Source: Legionella_C dresdenensis (GTDB lineage: Bacteria; Pseudomonadota; Gammaproteobacteria; Legionellales; Legionellaceae). From it: 64,000 nt of DNA. The position numbers were made by a program, and so were the translations under genes. This document shows, piece by piece, positions 36,190 through 44,331 of this stretch. Position 1 is the stretch's first letter. Each line of letters opens with the position of its first letter. A model generated the notes under the pieces. The model saw only the letters and a program-made list of their open reading frames with translations. It ran no database searches and had not been told where the DNA came from. The stretch covers positions 90,177-154,176 of the forward strand of contig NZ_JBHSAB010000002.1 of NCBI RefSeq assembly GCF_042649825.1. Reading direction: 5' to 3'.

Positions 36190-37419
36190 ATGATGACAGG
36201 CAGAGTTTGTATACTGTTAATGGATTCCCTGGGAATAGGCGCAAGCCTCGATGCCGCACGCTACGGCGATGAAGGCGCCAATACCTTTGTACATATCTAT
36301 CAGGCATGTGAGCAGGGTAAAGCTGATCAGGACGGCTTGCGGAGTGGAAAGCTTACTATTCCCAATCTGGCGAAATATGGTATGTATCATGCTGCAGTTG
36401 CAAGCTCAGGCATTAATTTTATTGATTTGGCAACACTTGAACAACCCACAGGTTATTTTGGCTATGCGGTAGAGCAAAGCCTTGGAAAAGATACGCCAAG
36501 CGGGCATTGGGAGCTGGCTGGTGTTCCAGTGACTTTTGATTGGGGGTATTTCCCGGATCAGTCAGCCTGTTTTCCCGAGCAGTTAATTAATGATTTTGTT
36601 GTCCAGGCAAAATTGCCGGGCGTACTGGCTTTAAAACATGCTTCCGGTACCGAAGTGATAGATGAGTATGGCGAGGAGCATATCAGTTCCGGTAAGCCTA
36701 TTGTTTACACATCTGCTGACAGTGTTTTTCAGATTGCGGCTCATGAAAAGTATTTTGGACTCGAACGGCTCTATGAAATATGCGAAATTGCCCGTAAACT
36801 TGTTGATGAATATCAGATTGGCCGGGTAATAGCACGGCCCTTTATTGGCGAACCCGGTTCTTTTAAACGCACTGCTAACCGACGTGATTATGCAACTTTA
36901 CCGCCAGCGCCAACTTTGCTTGATGTGTTAAAAAACACTGGCCGTGAAGTGATTGCGATTGGAAAAACGGCGGATATATTTGCTCATCAGGGTATTACCC
37001 AAACGATTAAAGCGGATGGCAATATGGCGTTGTTTGATAAAACTGTCGAGGCAATGGCTACTGCACCGGCAGGCAGTTTGATTTTTGCCAATTTTGTCGA
37101 TTTTGATTCTTCATATGGCCACAGGCGGAATACAACCGGTTATGCGCATGCTCTCGAAGAGTTTGACAAACGGTTGCCGGAATTAATGGCACAGCTGAAT
37201 GACAATGATTTGGTTGTAATTGCAGCTGATCACGGTTGCGATCCGACATTCCCGGGTTCTGATCATACCCGCGAGCATATACCCGTGCTTGTGTTTGGTA
37301 ATAATACACCAGGGCGGTTTATTGGACGCCGGGATACCTTTGCTGATGTCGGGCAAAGCCTGGCTGAATATTTAGGAGTTGAACAGTTGCAGCATGGCAT
37401 TTCCTTTATCACTAAATAA
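36190..37419 (+). CDS. deoB: Phosphopentomutase
   Basis: Interconverts (deoxy)ribose 1-phosphate and 5-phosphate, linking nucleoside breakdown to the pentose pathway. A 409-residue alkaline-phosphatase-fold enzyme: an N-terminal metal site with LLMDSLGIGASLDAARYGDEGANT, DTPSGHWELAG with the phosphorylated Thr, and C-terminal AADHGCDPTFPGSDHTREH. Length is normal. It is the third gene after two Pht-like carriers. The start could be either of two adjacent ATGs (36190 or 36193). Its end overlaps the Fur-family gene. Confidence 0.95.
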   Translation: MMTGRVCILLMDSLGIGASLDAARYGDEGANTFVHIYQACEQGKADQDGLRSGKLTIPNLAKYGMYHAAVASSGINFIDLATLEQPTGYFGYAVEQSLGKDTPSGHWELAGVPVTFDWGYFPDQSACFPEQLINDFVVQAKLPGVLALKHASGTEVIDEYGEEHISSGKPIVYTSADSVFQIAAHEKYFGLERLYEICEIARKLVDEYQIGRVIARPFIGEPGSFKRTANRRDYATLPPAPTLLDVLKNTGREVIAIGKTADIFAHQGITQTIKADGNMALFDKTVEAMATAPAGSLIFANFVDFDSSYGHRRNTTGYAHALEEFDKRLPELMAQLNDNDLVVIAADHGCDPTFPGSDHTREHIPVLVFGNNTPGRFIGRRDTFADVGQSLAEYLGVEQLQHGISFITK

Positions 37420-37849
37420 TGCAGCCTACCCGGCTGAGTTTATAGCTTTTTGCAAATTGCTTGATTATCGTTTGACCTCGCTGAGAAAACGGATTCTGTA
37501 TATTTTATGGTCTTCCGACAAACCTTTAAAAGCTTATCAAATCTTAAGCCAATTGCACCTTACCCAGGAAAATTCAAAACCGCCAACGGTTTATCGGGTA
37601 CTGGATTATCTGGTTGAGTGCAAACTGATTCATAAAATAGAGTCGATTCAATCCTATGTCCTTTGCCGCAAGCCTGATGAACACCCCGTTTCAGAAATTT
37701 TACTGGTTTGTAATGCCTGTCACCGGATTCTGGAGGCATGCGACAAGCATATTCATAATTTACTAAAACAGCTTGGTCTTAATAATAATTTTAATATTGA
37801 AAAAAATGCTATTGAATTAAAAGGTTACTGTAATCACTGTCATGCCTGA
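37394..37849 (+). CDS. Fur-family regulator, Zur-like
   Basis: A 152-residue metal-responsive regulator. The winged helix is LRKRILYILWSSDKPLKAYQIL..PPTVYRVLDYLVE; the C-terminal part has two CxxC pairs (VCNACHRI and YCNHCHA) for structural zinc. It is nearer to Zur than to Fur in the helix-turn-helix, but the sensing ligands cannot be assigned from this alone. The ATG at 37394 lies inside the last codons of deoB, so translation is probably coupled. An AGGAG is 15 bases upstream, with an in-frame TTG at 37379 directly after it. Confidence 0.8.
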   Translation: MAFPLSLNNAAYPAEFIAFCKLLDYRLTSLRKRILYILWSSDKPLKAYQILSQLHLTQENSKPPTVYRVLDYLVECKLIHKIESIQSYVLCRKPDEHPVSEILLVCNACHRILEACDKHIHNLLKQLGLNNNFNIEKNAIELKGYCNHCHA

Positions 37850-37929
37850 AAATAATTCATGCTGGACTATTGTTTTTTAGTGATTCACCCCCATCTTCTT
37901 TATCCTGAATCAAAGTTTGAGGAATAGTT

Positions 37930-38478
37930 TTGGAACAATATTGCGGTACCACCATATTGTCTGTACGGCGCGGAAATAAAGTCGTTATTGGCGGTGACGG
38001 CCAGGTCACTCTGGGCAACACAGTAATGAAAGGCAATGCGAAAAAAGTCCGGCGCCTTTATAAAGATAAAGTCATTGCAGGGTTTGCCGGCGGTACGGCC
38101 GATGCATTTACTTTGTTTGAGCGTTTTGAGCGCAAACTGGAAATGCACCAGGGCCATCTGGTACGCGCCGCGGTTGAGCTGGCTAAAGACTGGCGTACCG
38201 ATAGAATATTAAGACGGCTTGAGGCGTTATTAGCTGTTGCTGATAGCAAAGCGTCTTTGGTTATTACTGGAAATGGCGATGTGATCGAACCGGAAGAAGG
38301 ATTGATTGCAATTGGTTCCGGCGGTCCTTTTGCCCAGTCTGCTGCCCGTGCCTTACTGCGTCATACTGAATTATCTGCTCGGGATATCGTGGAGAAAAGT
38401 CTGGGAATAGCGGGTGAAATATGTATTTATACCAACCTGAATTTAACAATAGAAGAATTGGATAGCGACTGTGAGTAA
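37930..38478 (+). CDS. hslV: ATP-dependent protease subunit HslV
   Basis: Proteolytic subunit of the HslUV (ClpYQ) protease, a threonine peptidase forming two hexameric rings. GTTILSVRRGNKVVIGGDGQ places the active-site Thr after a six-residue leader (MEQYCG) that must be removed by self-processing, as in some relatives; in E. coli only the Met precedes it. GFAGGTADAFTLFERFE and the C-terminal ICIYTNLNLTIEEL are family-typical. TTG start with GAGGAA upstream. Overlaps hslU by eight bases. Confidence 0.95.
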   Translation: MEQYCGTTILSVRRGNKVVIGGDGQVTLGNTVMKGNAKKVRRLYKDKVIAGFAGGTADAFTLFERFERKLEMHQGHLVRAAVELAKDWRTDRILRRLEALLAVADSKASLVITGNGDVIEPEEGLIAIGSGGPFAQSAARALLRHTELSARDIVEKSLGIAGEICIYTNLNLTIEELDSDCE

Positions 38479-39805
38479 TAACATGACTATGACCCCACGT
38501 GAGATTGTCCAGGAATTGGATAAGCATATTATTGGGCAGGATGAAGCAAAACGAGCAGTTGCAATCGCGTTGCGTAACCGCTGGCGTCGGATGCAGATTC
38601 AGGATGAAGTACTGCGTAATGAAATTATGCCTAAAAATATCCTGATGATTGGCCCTACAGGCGTTGGAAAAACCGAAATTGCCCGGCGATTGGCAAAACT
38701 GGCTCAGGCACCATTTATTAAGGTTGAGGCGACAAAATTTACTGAAGTAGGTTATGTTGGCCGTGATGTAGATTCTATCATCCGTGATCTTGCTGATATC
38801 GCAATCAAGCAGGAACGTGAAATGGCGATGAAAAAGGTTGAGAATCTGGCGGAAGACGCCGCAGAAGAGCGAGTTCTGGATGCCTTATTACCACCAGCAC
38901 GCCATGGCTTAACGCCCGCTGAAAAAGACAATTCAACCCGTCAGGTTTTCCGTAAACAATTACGCGAAGGCACGCTTGATGATAATGAAATTGAAATAGA
39001 TATAGCAGTATCGCCAATCGGAGTGGAAATTATGGCGCCGCCTGGTATGGAAGAAATGACCAGCCAATTGCAGGCCATGTTCCAGCAGGTTGGCGGTGGG
39101 CGCACCAAAAGCCGTCGATTGCCAATCAGCAAAGCGATGAAAATATTGCGTGAAGAAGAGGCAGCCAAATTAATTAACGAAGAAGATATCAAAGTTCGCG
39201 CAATCGAAAGCGTTGAGCAAAATGGTATTGTATTTATTGATGAATTGGACAAGGTTGCGAAACGTGCTGAAGGCGGGGGCGGTGATGTATCACGCGAAGG
39301 CGTGCAGCGCGATTTATTACCCCTGGTGGAAGGTTGTACGGTTTCTACCAAGTACGGTATGGTCAAAACGGATCATATATTATTTATTGCTTCAGGCGCA
39401 TTTCACGTAGCCAAACCGTCTGATCTGATTGCTGAACTGCAAGGTCGATTACCTATCAGAGTTGAATTAAGCGCTCTCGGTGTTGAAGATTTCGTTCGCA
39501 TCCTGACTGAGCCTAGCGCGTCCTTGACAGAGCAGTACATTGCCTTGTTGGCAACGGAAGGTTTACAGCTTGAATTTGATGAGTCAGGTATTCGCCGAAT
39601 TGCCGAAGTTGCATGGCAGGTTAACGAGCGAACCGAAAACATTGGCGCACGCCGTCTGTATACAATTATGGAGCGATTACTGGAAGTCGTCTCTTATGAA
39701 GCAACTGATCGATCCGGCGAAAGCGTTCGTGTTGATCATGCCTACGTAGATGAACATCTGGGTAAACTGGTTGCTGATGAGGATTTGGCCAAATATATTT
39801 TATAG
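38471..39805 (+). CDS. hslU: HslUV ATPase subunit HslU
   Basis: AAA+ unfoldase that feeds HslV. REIVQELDKHIIGQDEAKRAVAI, Walker A GPTGVGKTEIARRLAK, Walker B VFIDELDK, the pore loop in GYVGRDVDS, a helical I-domain (about 105-240) and a sensor-2 RRLYTIMERLLEVVSYEA end are all present. 444 residues, as in E. coli. A GTG start at 38471 fits the usual MSxxMTPREI ending; the ATG at 38483, just past the hslV stop, is possible. Likely made with hslV from one message; a palindromic repeat lies 55 bases after the stop. Confidence 0.95.
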   Translation: MSNNMTMTPREIVQELDKHIIGQDEAKRAVAIALRNRWRRMQIQDEVLRNEIMPKNILMIGPTGVGKTEIARRLAKLAQAPFIKVEATKFTEVGYVGRDVDSIIRDLADIAIKQEREMAMKKVENLAEDAAEERVLDALLPPARHGLTPAEKDNSTRQVFRKQLREGTLDDNEIEIDIAVSPIGVEIMAPPGMEEMTSQLQAMFQQVGGGRTKSRRLPISKAMKILREEEAAKLINEEDIKVRAIESVEQNGIVFIDELDKVAKRAEGGGGDVSREGVQRDLLPLVEGCTVSTKYGMVKTDHILFIASGAFHVAKPSDLIAELQGRLPIRVELSALGVEDFVRILTEPSASLTEQYIALLATEGLQLEFDESGIRRIAEVAWQVNERTENIGARRLYTIMERLLEVVSYEATDRSGESVRVDHAYVDEHLGKLVADEDLAKYIL

Positions 39806-39860
39806 TTCCTTATTTGTCATCGCTGGGCTTTGTTGAATAAATCAAGATTCAACAAAGCTT

Positions 39861-39948
39861 GTCATCCCCGCGAAGGCGGGGATCCATCCATCAAACAAGG
39901 TAAGGAGCTAGCTTGGAAGATGGATTCCCGCCTTCGCGGGAATGACAG
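39861..39948. repeat. MITE-like palindrome, copy B
   Basis: An 88-base inverted repeat, nearly the same as copies at 23603 and 48596. Its right flank, ATCCTTAACTTAATGGC, is the reverse complement of the left flank of copy A, so the full element is about 110-120 bases. It lies between the convergent hslU and yihY genes. Confidence 0.85.
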
Positions 39949-39983
39949 TATCCTTAACTTAATGGCAGGGGGATGAGATGACC

Positions 39984-41198
39984 TCAGTTTTCAGAAAACA
40001 ATTCCGCCAGACTGGGTGATAATGATTTTTGCATCATCCTGTCATTCTCGATAAAAATCTTATCGCAACCCGCTGGTAACAGACGATGGTTGTCCTCAAG
40101 TTGCGGCAAGGGATAAGCTAAGTGCTCGCTTAACCAGTAAAGGTTTATCTCATGCAAATCCCGGCTTAACAGATAATGCCGGTTATCATCACAATGAATC
40201 AGGTTCAAGCGAATTAATTCATAAAGCATGTGCTCGGGATCAATCAGAAAGGGCCGTGGTATTCGATCAATGAGCTGCTCCTGCGATAACCCCAGGCCAT
40301 CTTTTTGCTGTTGCCACAGCTCATATAACCACAATAATGCATGTGAAAAGCCATCGATCGGCGGCCCTTCCCGCCGTTCGTGATGCACTGACAGTGCATA
40401 ACTAATCTCCGCTCCCAAAAGGGCAATTAACCATACCCAGTAAATCCATACGAAAAAAATCGGCACGGTGGCAAAAGCGCCATACAGTAATTGATAGGTG
40501 TCATAACGCGATAAATAAAAAATGAACCCCTGTTTGACCGATTCAATTAAAGTGGTTGCAAATATCCCGCCGACTAAACCATGCCAGAAACGTACAGAAC
40601 GGTTAGGTACAATCACATAGAGAAAGGTAAAGCCAATCAGGGATAATAAAACCGGCAAGGTATTAAATAAAATCGGAGGGGTGTGGTTATTTTGAAATAA
40701 GGGCATTGAAATAATATAGGAACTTGCTGCTAGGCTGAGTCCGAGAAAGATCGGCGACAGCGACAAAATCGCCCAATATAATAAAAATGCGGCAACGCCT
40801 TCACGGGGATTATGGATGCGCCAGATTTTATTCATCGAACGCTCAATCGTAAACATCAGCAATAAGGCCGTGACAAACAGAAAGATAATACCCCAAACGG
40901 ATAAATGAGAAACCTGGGAAACAAACTGCTGTAAATAATTCTGCACTACTTTCCCGGTTGCCGGCACAAAGTTCTCAAAAATAAAATTCTGGATTGGCGT
41001 ACTCAGGTTTTGGAAAGCCGGAAACGATGACATCAGACTAAGCCCCACAGTCATTAATGGCACAATTGCCAATAAGCTGGTAAATGCCAATGCAGAAGCC
41101 CTGTATGTGCAATCATCTTCAATAAAATGAGTCACCACAAAGCGAATGAAGCGTTGTAATTTGTAACATCTGTTTGTAATACCTTGTTTCCAATCCAT
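39984..41198 (-). CDS. YihY/BrkB-family inner-membrane protein
   Basis: A 404-residue membrane protein with about six hydrophobic helices, related to E. coli YihY: FIEDDCTYRASALAFTSLLAIVPLM, VWGIIFLFVTALLLMFTIERSMNKIWRI and FVWIYWVWLIALLGAEISYAL. The C-terminal about 110 residues are cytoplasmic and are winged-helix-like (LSQEQLIDRIPRPFLID). Older names (BrkB, ribonuclease BN) are misassignments; the function is unknown. It starts 28 bases after the MdfA-like gene on the same strand, so they may be co-transcribed. Confidence 0.88.
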   Translation of the reverse strand: MDWKQGITNRCYKLQRFIRFVVTHFIEDDCTYRASALAFTSLLAIVPLMTVGLSLMSSFPAFQNLSTPIQNFIFENFVPATGKVVQNYLQQFVSQVSHLSVWGIIFLFVTALLLMFTIERSMNKIWRIHNPREGVAAFLLYWAILSLSPIFLGLSLAASSYIISMPLFQNNHTPPILFNTLPVLLSLIGFTFLYVIVPNRSVRFWHGLVGGIFATTLIESVKQGFIFYLSRYDTYQLLYGAFATVPIFFVWIYWVWLIALLGAEISYALSVHHERREGPPIDGFSHALLWLYELWQQQKDGLGLSQEQLIDRIPRPFLIDPEHMLYELIRLNLIHCDDNRHYLLSRDLHEINLYWLSEHLAYPLPQLEDNHRLLPAGCDKIFIENDRMMQKSLSPSLAELFSEN

Positions 41199-41226
41199 GG
41201 GGCTTAAGCCTTCTTGTTATTATATT

Positions 41227-42492
41227 TTAGCTGGCGGAGGCGCCCAGCAAATCCTTCTCATGATAGCGAGGCAGGCTGAAAGCGCCGGCTACGCCTGCAG
41301 CGTAGACCAATCCGGTTGCAAAACAGTATAAACCAAAATAACTGTTATCATGACCGGCATAAAAATAATTTGCAATCTCAATACCAATTGCCTGACAACA
41401 CATGCTGATAAGGCTAATCATGGCATAAGCCGTACCCTTGCTGACAGGCGTTGAGAATAATATATACCGGTTAAGCGGTGCCGATGCTATGCCAAGGCTA
41501 AATCCATAAATAATGAAGCCTGGCATCAGCCATCTGAAATCCTTGCCGAACGCGAGCGGTGCCAATGCAGTCACGGTAAGGCCAATAACGGTTATAGTGC
41601 TGCCGAAGGTAATAATTTGCTTGATACTGTAGCGTTTAGTCAAATAATGTAAACACCAGTTACCAAAAATACCCGCACTAAATATAGGCAGTTGCCATAA
41701 TGCATAAGTCAGGACAGACAATTTGGCCTCGCTGACAATAATAACAGGCGATATAGCAATCCAGGCAGCGCAGGGCGCACTTAACAGGCCTGCTGCGATA
41801 GCGCCGCTCAGATATGCCGGGTTAGTCAACAAGAGTTTATAGTTTTTAGCAACAATGCCAGGCGCCAGGGGAGTTTTGGGAATCTCTTTACCATCATGTT
41901 TCACTGCGCCGACTGGTTCAGGCATAAAGCGCCACAACCCCCAGAATGCGACTAATGCCAGCACGGCTATGCAGATAAAAATGCCGCGCCAGTTAAAATA
42001 TAAAATAAAAATTGTACCGGCCAGCGGCCCTAGCAGTGGGGCTAGTGAAGCAACATTGCCTAATATCGCTGTTAACCGTATCGCCGCCATCTCTTCAAAA
42101 ATTTCCTGTAAAGTGGCATACCCGATAACCCCGATGAAGCATAAACCCATTCCTTCAAAATAGCGGGCGAGAAGAAATTGAAACATTGAATTTGAACAGG
42201 CAATAAAACCGGTAAAAACGAAAAACAATAATGCGCCAAACAACATAACCGGTCGTCGGCCGACCGAATCGGAAACAGGGCCTAAAAATAATTGCAGACT
42301 CGCCCCACCCAGGATATAGACAGTCAATGAAGTGGCAATCGCAGACTCTGGACCATTAAATGACTGTACAACATGAAGCATGCCCGGCATGATCATATCA
42401 TTAGCGATATAGGTTAAAAATTGGTAAAGTACCAGAAACGCGGCAAAGGACAGTGCTTGTCTGCGAGAGATAGCAATCAACGGATTTGACAT
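41227..42492 (-). CDS. MFS multidrug transporter, MdfA-like
   Basis: A 421-residue, 12-helix drug:proton antiporter. FLVLYQFLTYIANDMIMPGML matches TM1 of E. coli MdfA in parts (LVLYxFxTYIxNDMIxPGML), and LGPVSDSVGRRPVMLFGA is the loop 2-3 motif. In MdfA the TM1 residues Glu26 and Asp34 bind drug and proton; here the Glu position is Gln (codon CAA) while the Asp is kept. This would change or remove one charged site. Possibly co-transcribed with the YihY gene downstream. Confidence 0.85.
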   Translation of the reverse strand: MSNPLIAISRRQALSFAAFLVLYQFLTYIANDMIMPGMLHVVQSFNGPESAIATSLTVYILGGASLQLFLGPVSDSVGRRPVMLFGALLFFVFTGFIACSNSMFQFLLARYFEGMGLCFIGVIGYATLQEIFEEMAAIRLTAILGNVASLAPLLGPLAGTIFILYFNWRGIFICIAVLALVAFWGLWRFMPEPVGAVKHDGKEIPKTPLAPGIVAKNYKLLLTNPAYLSGAIAAGLLSAPCAAWIAISPVIIVSEAKLSVLTYALWQLPIFSAGIFGNWCLHYLTKRYSIKQIITFGSTITVIGLTVTALAPLAFGKDFRWLMPGFIIYGFSLGIASAPLNRYILFSTPVSKGTAYAMISLISMCCQAIGIEIANYFYAGHDNSYFGLYCFATGLVYAAGVAGAFSLPRYHEKDLLGASAS

Positions 42493-42589
42493 AAAAGCAC
42501 TCCTTTACCGAAACAGACTTGTTATTGTACACAAAATGATCATTGCTGTCATCCGAATTAAGCAGGGGTCACTAAAGAGGATTTGCATT

Positions 42590-43198
42590 ATGGCTTTACC
42601 TTACATTCTGGTTTTATATTACTCCCGTCATGGTTCTACCGCGCAACTTGCCCAGTATATCGCGCGCGGAATTGAAGGAGTCGACGGGGTTGAAGCCCGA
42701 TTAAGAACTGTGCCGCGGGTTTCGACGACTTGTGAAGCCGTATCAAGTCCCGTGCCTGACAGTGGGGCGCCTTACGCGACTTTGGATGATCTCAGGCATT
42801 GTCATGGCCTGGCATTAGGCAGTCCGACCCGTTTTGGTAATATTGCAGCGCCGCTGAAATATTTTCTTGATACCACAACACCCCTTTGGCTGGCCGGTGA
42901 TTTGGTAGACAAACCGGCAGCTGTTTTTACCTCAACATCATCAATGCATGGCGGTCAGGAAACAACACAGACCAGCATGATGCTGCCTTTATTACATCAT
43001 GGCATGGTCCTGTTGGGTATCCCTTATACTGAACCCGCCTTGAATAACACCCATACCGGCGGTACCCCCTATGGCGCTTCCCATGTTTCAGGGATTGAAG
43101 GCAAAAACCCATTGACTGACGATGAAATTACATTGGCTAAAAAATTGGGCAGGCGATTGGCAATTACCGCATTAAAACTGGCAATAAAACCACAGTAG
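42590..43198 (+). CDS. wrbA: NAD(P)H:quinone oxidoreductase WrbA
   Basis: A 202-residue FMN-binding flavodoxin-like enzyme that reduces quinones by two electrons. FMN phosphate loop YYSRHGSTAQLA; GSPTRFGNIAAPLKYFLD; and TSTSSMHGGQETT with LLHHGMVLLGIPY are all typical. ATG 42590 has GAGG nine bases before it; an in-frame ATG at 42536 would add an unrelated 18 residues. A hairpin of the GGGCTGTAAAGCCC family (43199-43217) follows at once after the stop. Confidence 0.92.
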   Translation: MALPYILVLYYSRHGSTAQLAQYIARGIEGVDGVEARLRTVPRVSTTCEAVSSPVPDSGAPYATLDDLRHCHGLALGSPTRFGNIAAPLKYFLDTTTPLWLAGDLVDKPAAVFTSTSSMHGGQETTQTSMMLPLLHHGMVLLGIPYTEPALNNTHTGGTPYGASHVSGIEGKNPLTDDEITLAKKLGRRLAITALKLAIKPQ

Positions 43199-43488
43199 GT
43201 GGGCTGTAAAGCCCAACATTTCCTTTAAATGAAAACCTTGATTACGCTACACTGCATCAAGGCTACCCTTGACTCCAGTAATCAACTCAATAATAGTTGC
43301 TAAAGTGTGTTTTTATTCCCTGATTGAGATACTTGTTTCATCAAGGTTATGCTTGACTCCAATAACTCCATAATGTATATTAAATTCTCATAATTTGAAG
43401 GCATTTATTCAGAGCGCATTATGAAAGTCCCGCAACATACATTTAACTACTCGTCTGAAATAACCGATTTTTAAGAAAGAGTACCTGT
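43199..43488. repeat. Intergenic repeats after wrbA
   Basis: GGGCTGTAAAGCCCAAC (43201-43217) and an inverted copy of the 26897-26928 repeat (43236-43270, ACCTTGATTACGCTACACTG and following) lie here. The part from 43271 holds AT-rich leader sequence and no gene. Confidence 0.5.
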
Positions 43489-44331
43489 ATGTTTAGTTTT
43501 TTCTCCCCTTTACCGATGATTGCAAAACGTTATATGTCATCTGTAGCCGCTGAATTCCGTTTGGCTAAAGCGAGCCAGACAGGCGAAATAATCAAAATTC
43601 TCTTAAAAAATGAACAGATGACAACCGAACATTTCTTGACGAATTTCAAAGACAAAATTGGTTGCCGCTATAGAAACACGTTATTTTTGGTAACAATGCC
43701 TACCAAACGGATCAATGGTGCATTTGAAGTCTTTCCAGGCCATAATTTGCTATTTTTTACCGATGAAAATGGCGCAGTTGATACGTCTGATGATGCATCC
43801 ATCAGTAATAGACCTAATACTGCTGAAGTAATTGGGGAATATCCCCGTGTTCCAGACCAGCGTTTTAAAAACAAAGAGAATAAAGTGAAGTTGTATGCTC
43901 CAATGTTTACTTCAGTAGAAATGGAGTTTGCTGGTTGGTTAAAATATGCCAAAATCCAGTCGGGTTATCCGTTATATCTGCAGGCCTTGCCGGTAAGTTC
44001 GGAGGTGGCTAGTCAGATTAAAGGCAATATTGAGATAATAAAAGATTATAAGCGTTCTTATGCATTATTCAGTTACGTGGTCGATAAATATGAGAGGCGT
44101 TCTATCCCTGCCAATAATTGCAACCGTGCTGTGCAAGAGGCGGTTTTAGGTTTTTATTCAAAGGCGCAACTGCAAGATAAATCCTGTCAGGAAGCCGCTA
44201 TTGAACTGGGAGGAGGATTTGCGGCTGATCCCAGGGAGCATCTGGCTCAGGCTGCATCTATAAAGCTCACTGATGGAATAGAGGCGTCGCCTATCCCAGA
44301 AGAAAATTATTATGCTTCGGCTACTTGTTAG
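43489..44331 (+). CDS. Uncharacterised protein, possible papain-like fold; effector candidate
   Basis: A 280-residue protein I cannot place in a named family. Two short motifs resemble permuted papain-like (NlpC/P60-type) peptidases: FPGHNLLFFTDENGAVDTSD with His85 on a strand, and SIPANNCNRAVQEAVLGF with Cys211 at the start of a helix. In that fold the His motif comes first and the NC motif later, as here. No signal peptide is seen. The C-terminal tail is acidic (IPEENYYASATC). The stop lies inside the last codons of the convergent RND pump gene (11-base overlap). Protein-cleaving or amidase activity is only an inference. Confidence 0.5.
   Translation: MFSFFSPLPMIAKRYMSSVAAEFRLAKASQTGEIIKILLKNEQMTTEHFLTNFKDKIGCRYRNTLFLVTMPTKRINGAFEVFPGHNLLFFTDENGAVDTSDDASISNRPNTAEVIGEYPRVPDQRFKNKENKVKLYAPMFTSVEMEFAGWLKYAKIQSGYPLYLQALPVSSEVASQIKGNIEIIKDYKRSYALFSYVVDKYERRSIPANNCNRAVQEAVLGFYSKAQLQDKSCQEAAIELGGGFAADPREHLAQAASIKLTDGIEASPIPEENYYASATC

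Noticed and set aside
39984..41198. Ribonuclease BN
   Set aside because: The old name for this family was a misassignment; the protein is polytopic and has no nuclease motif.
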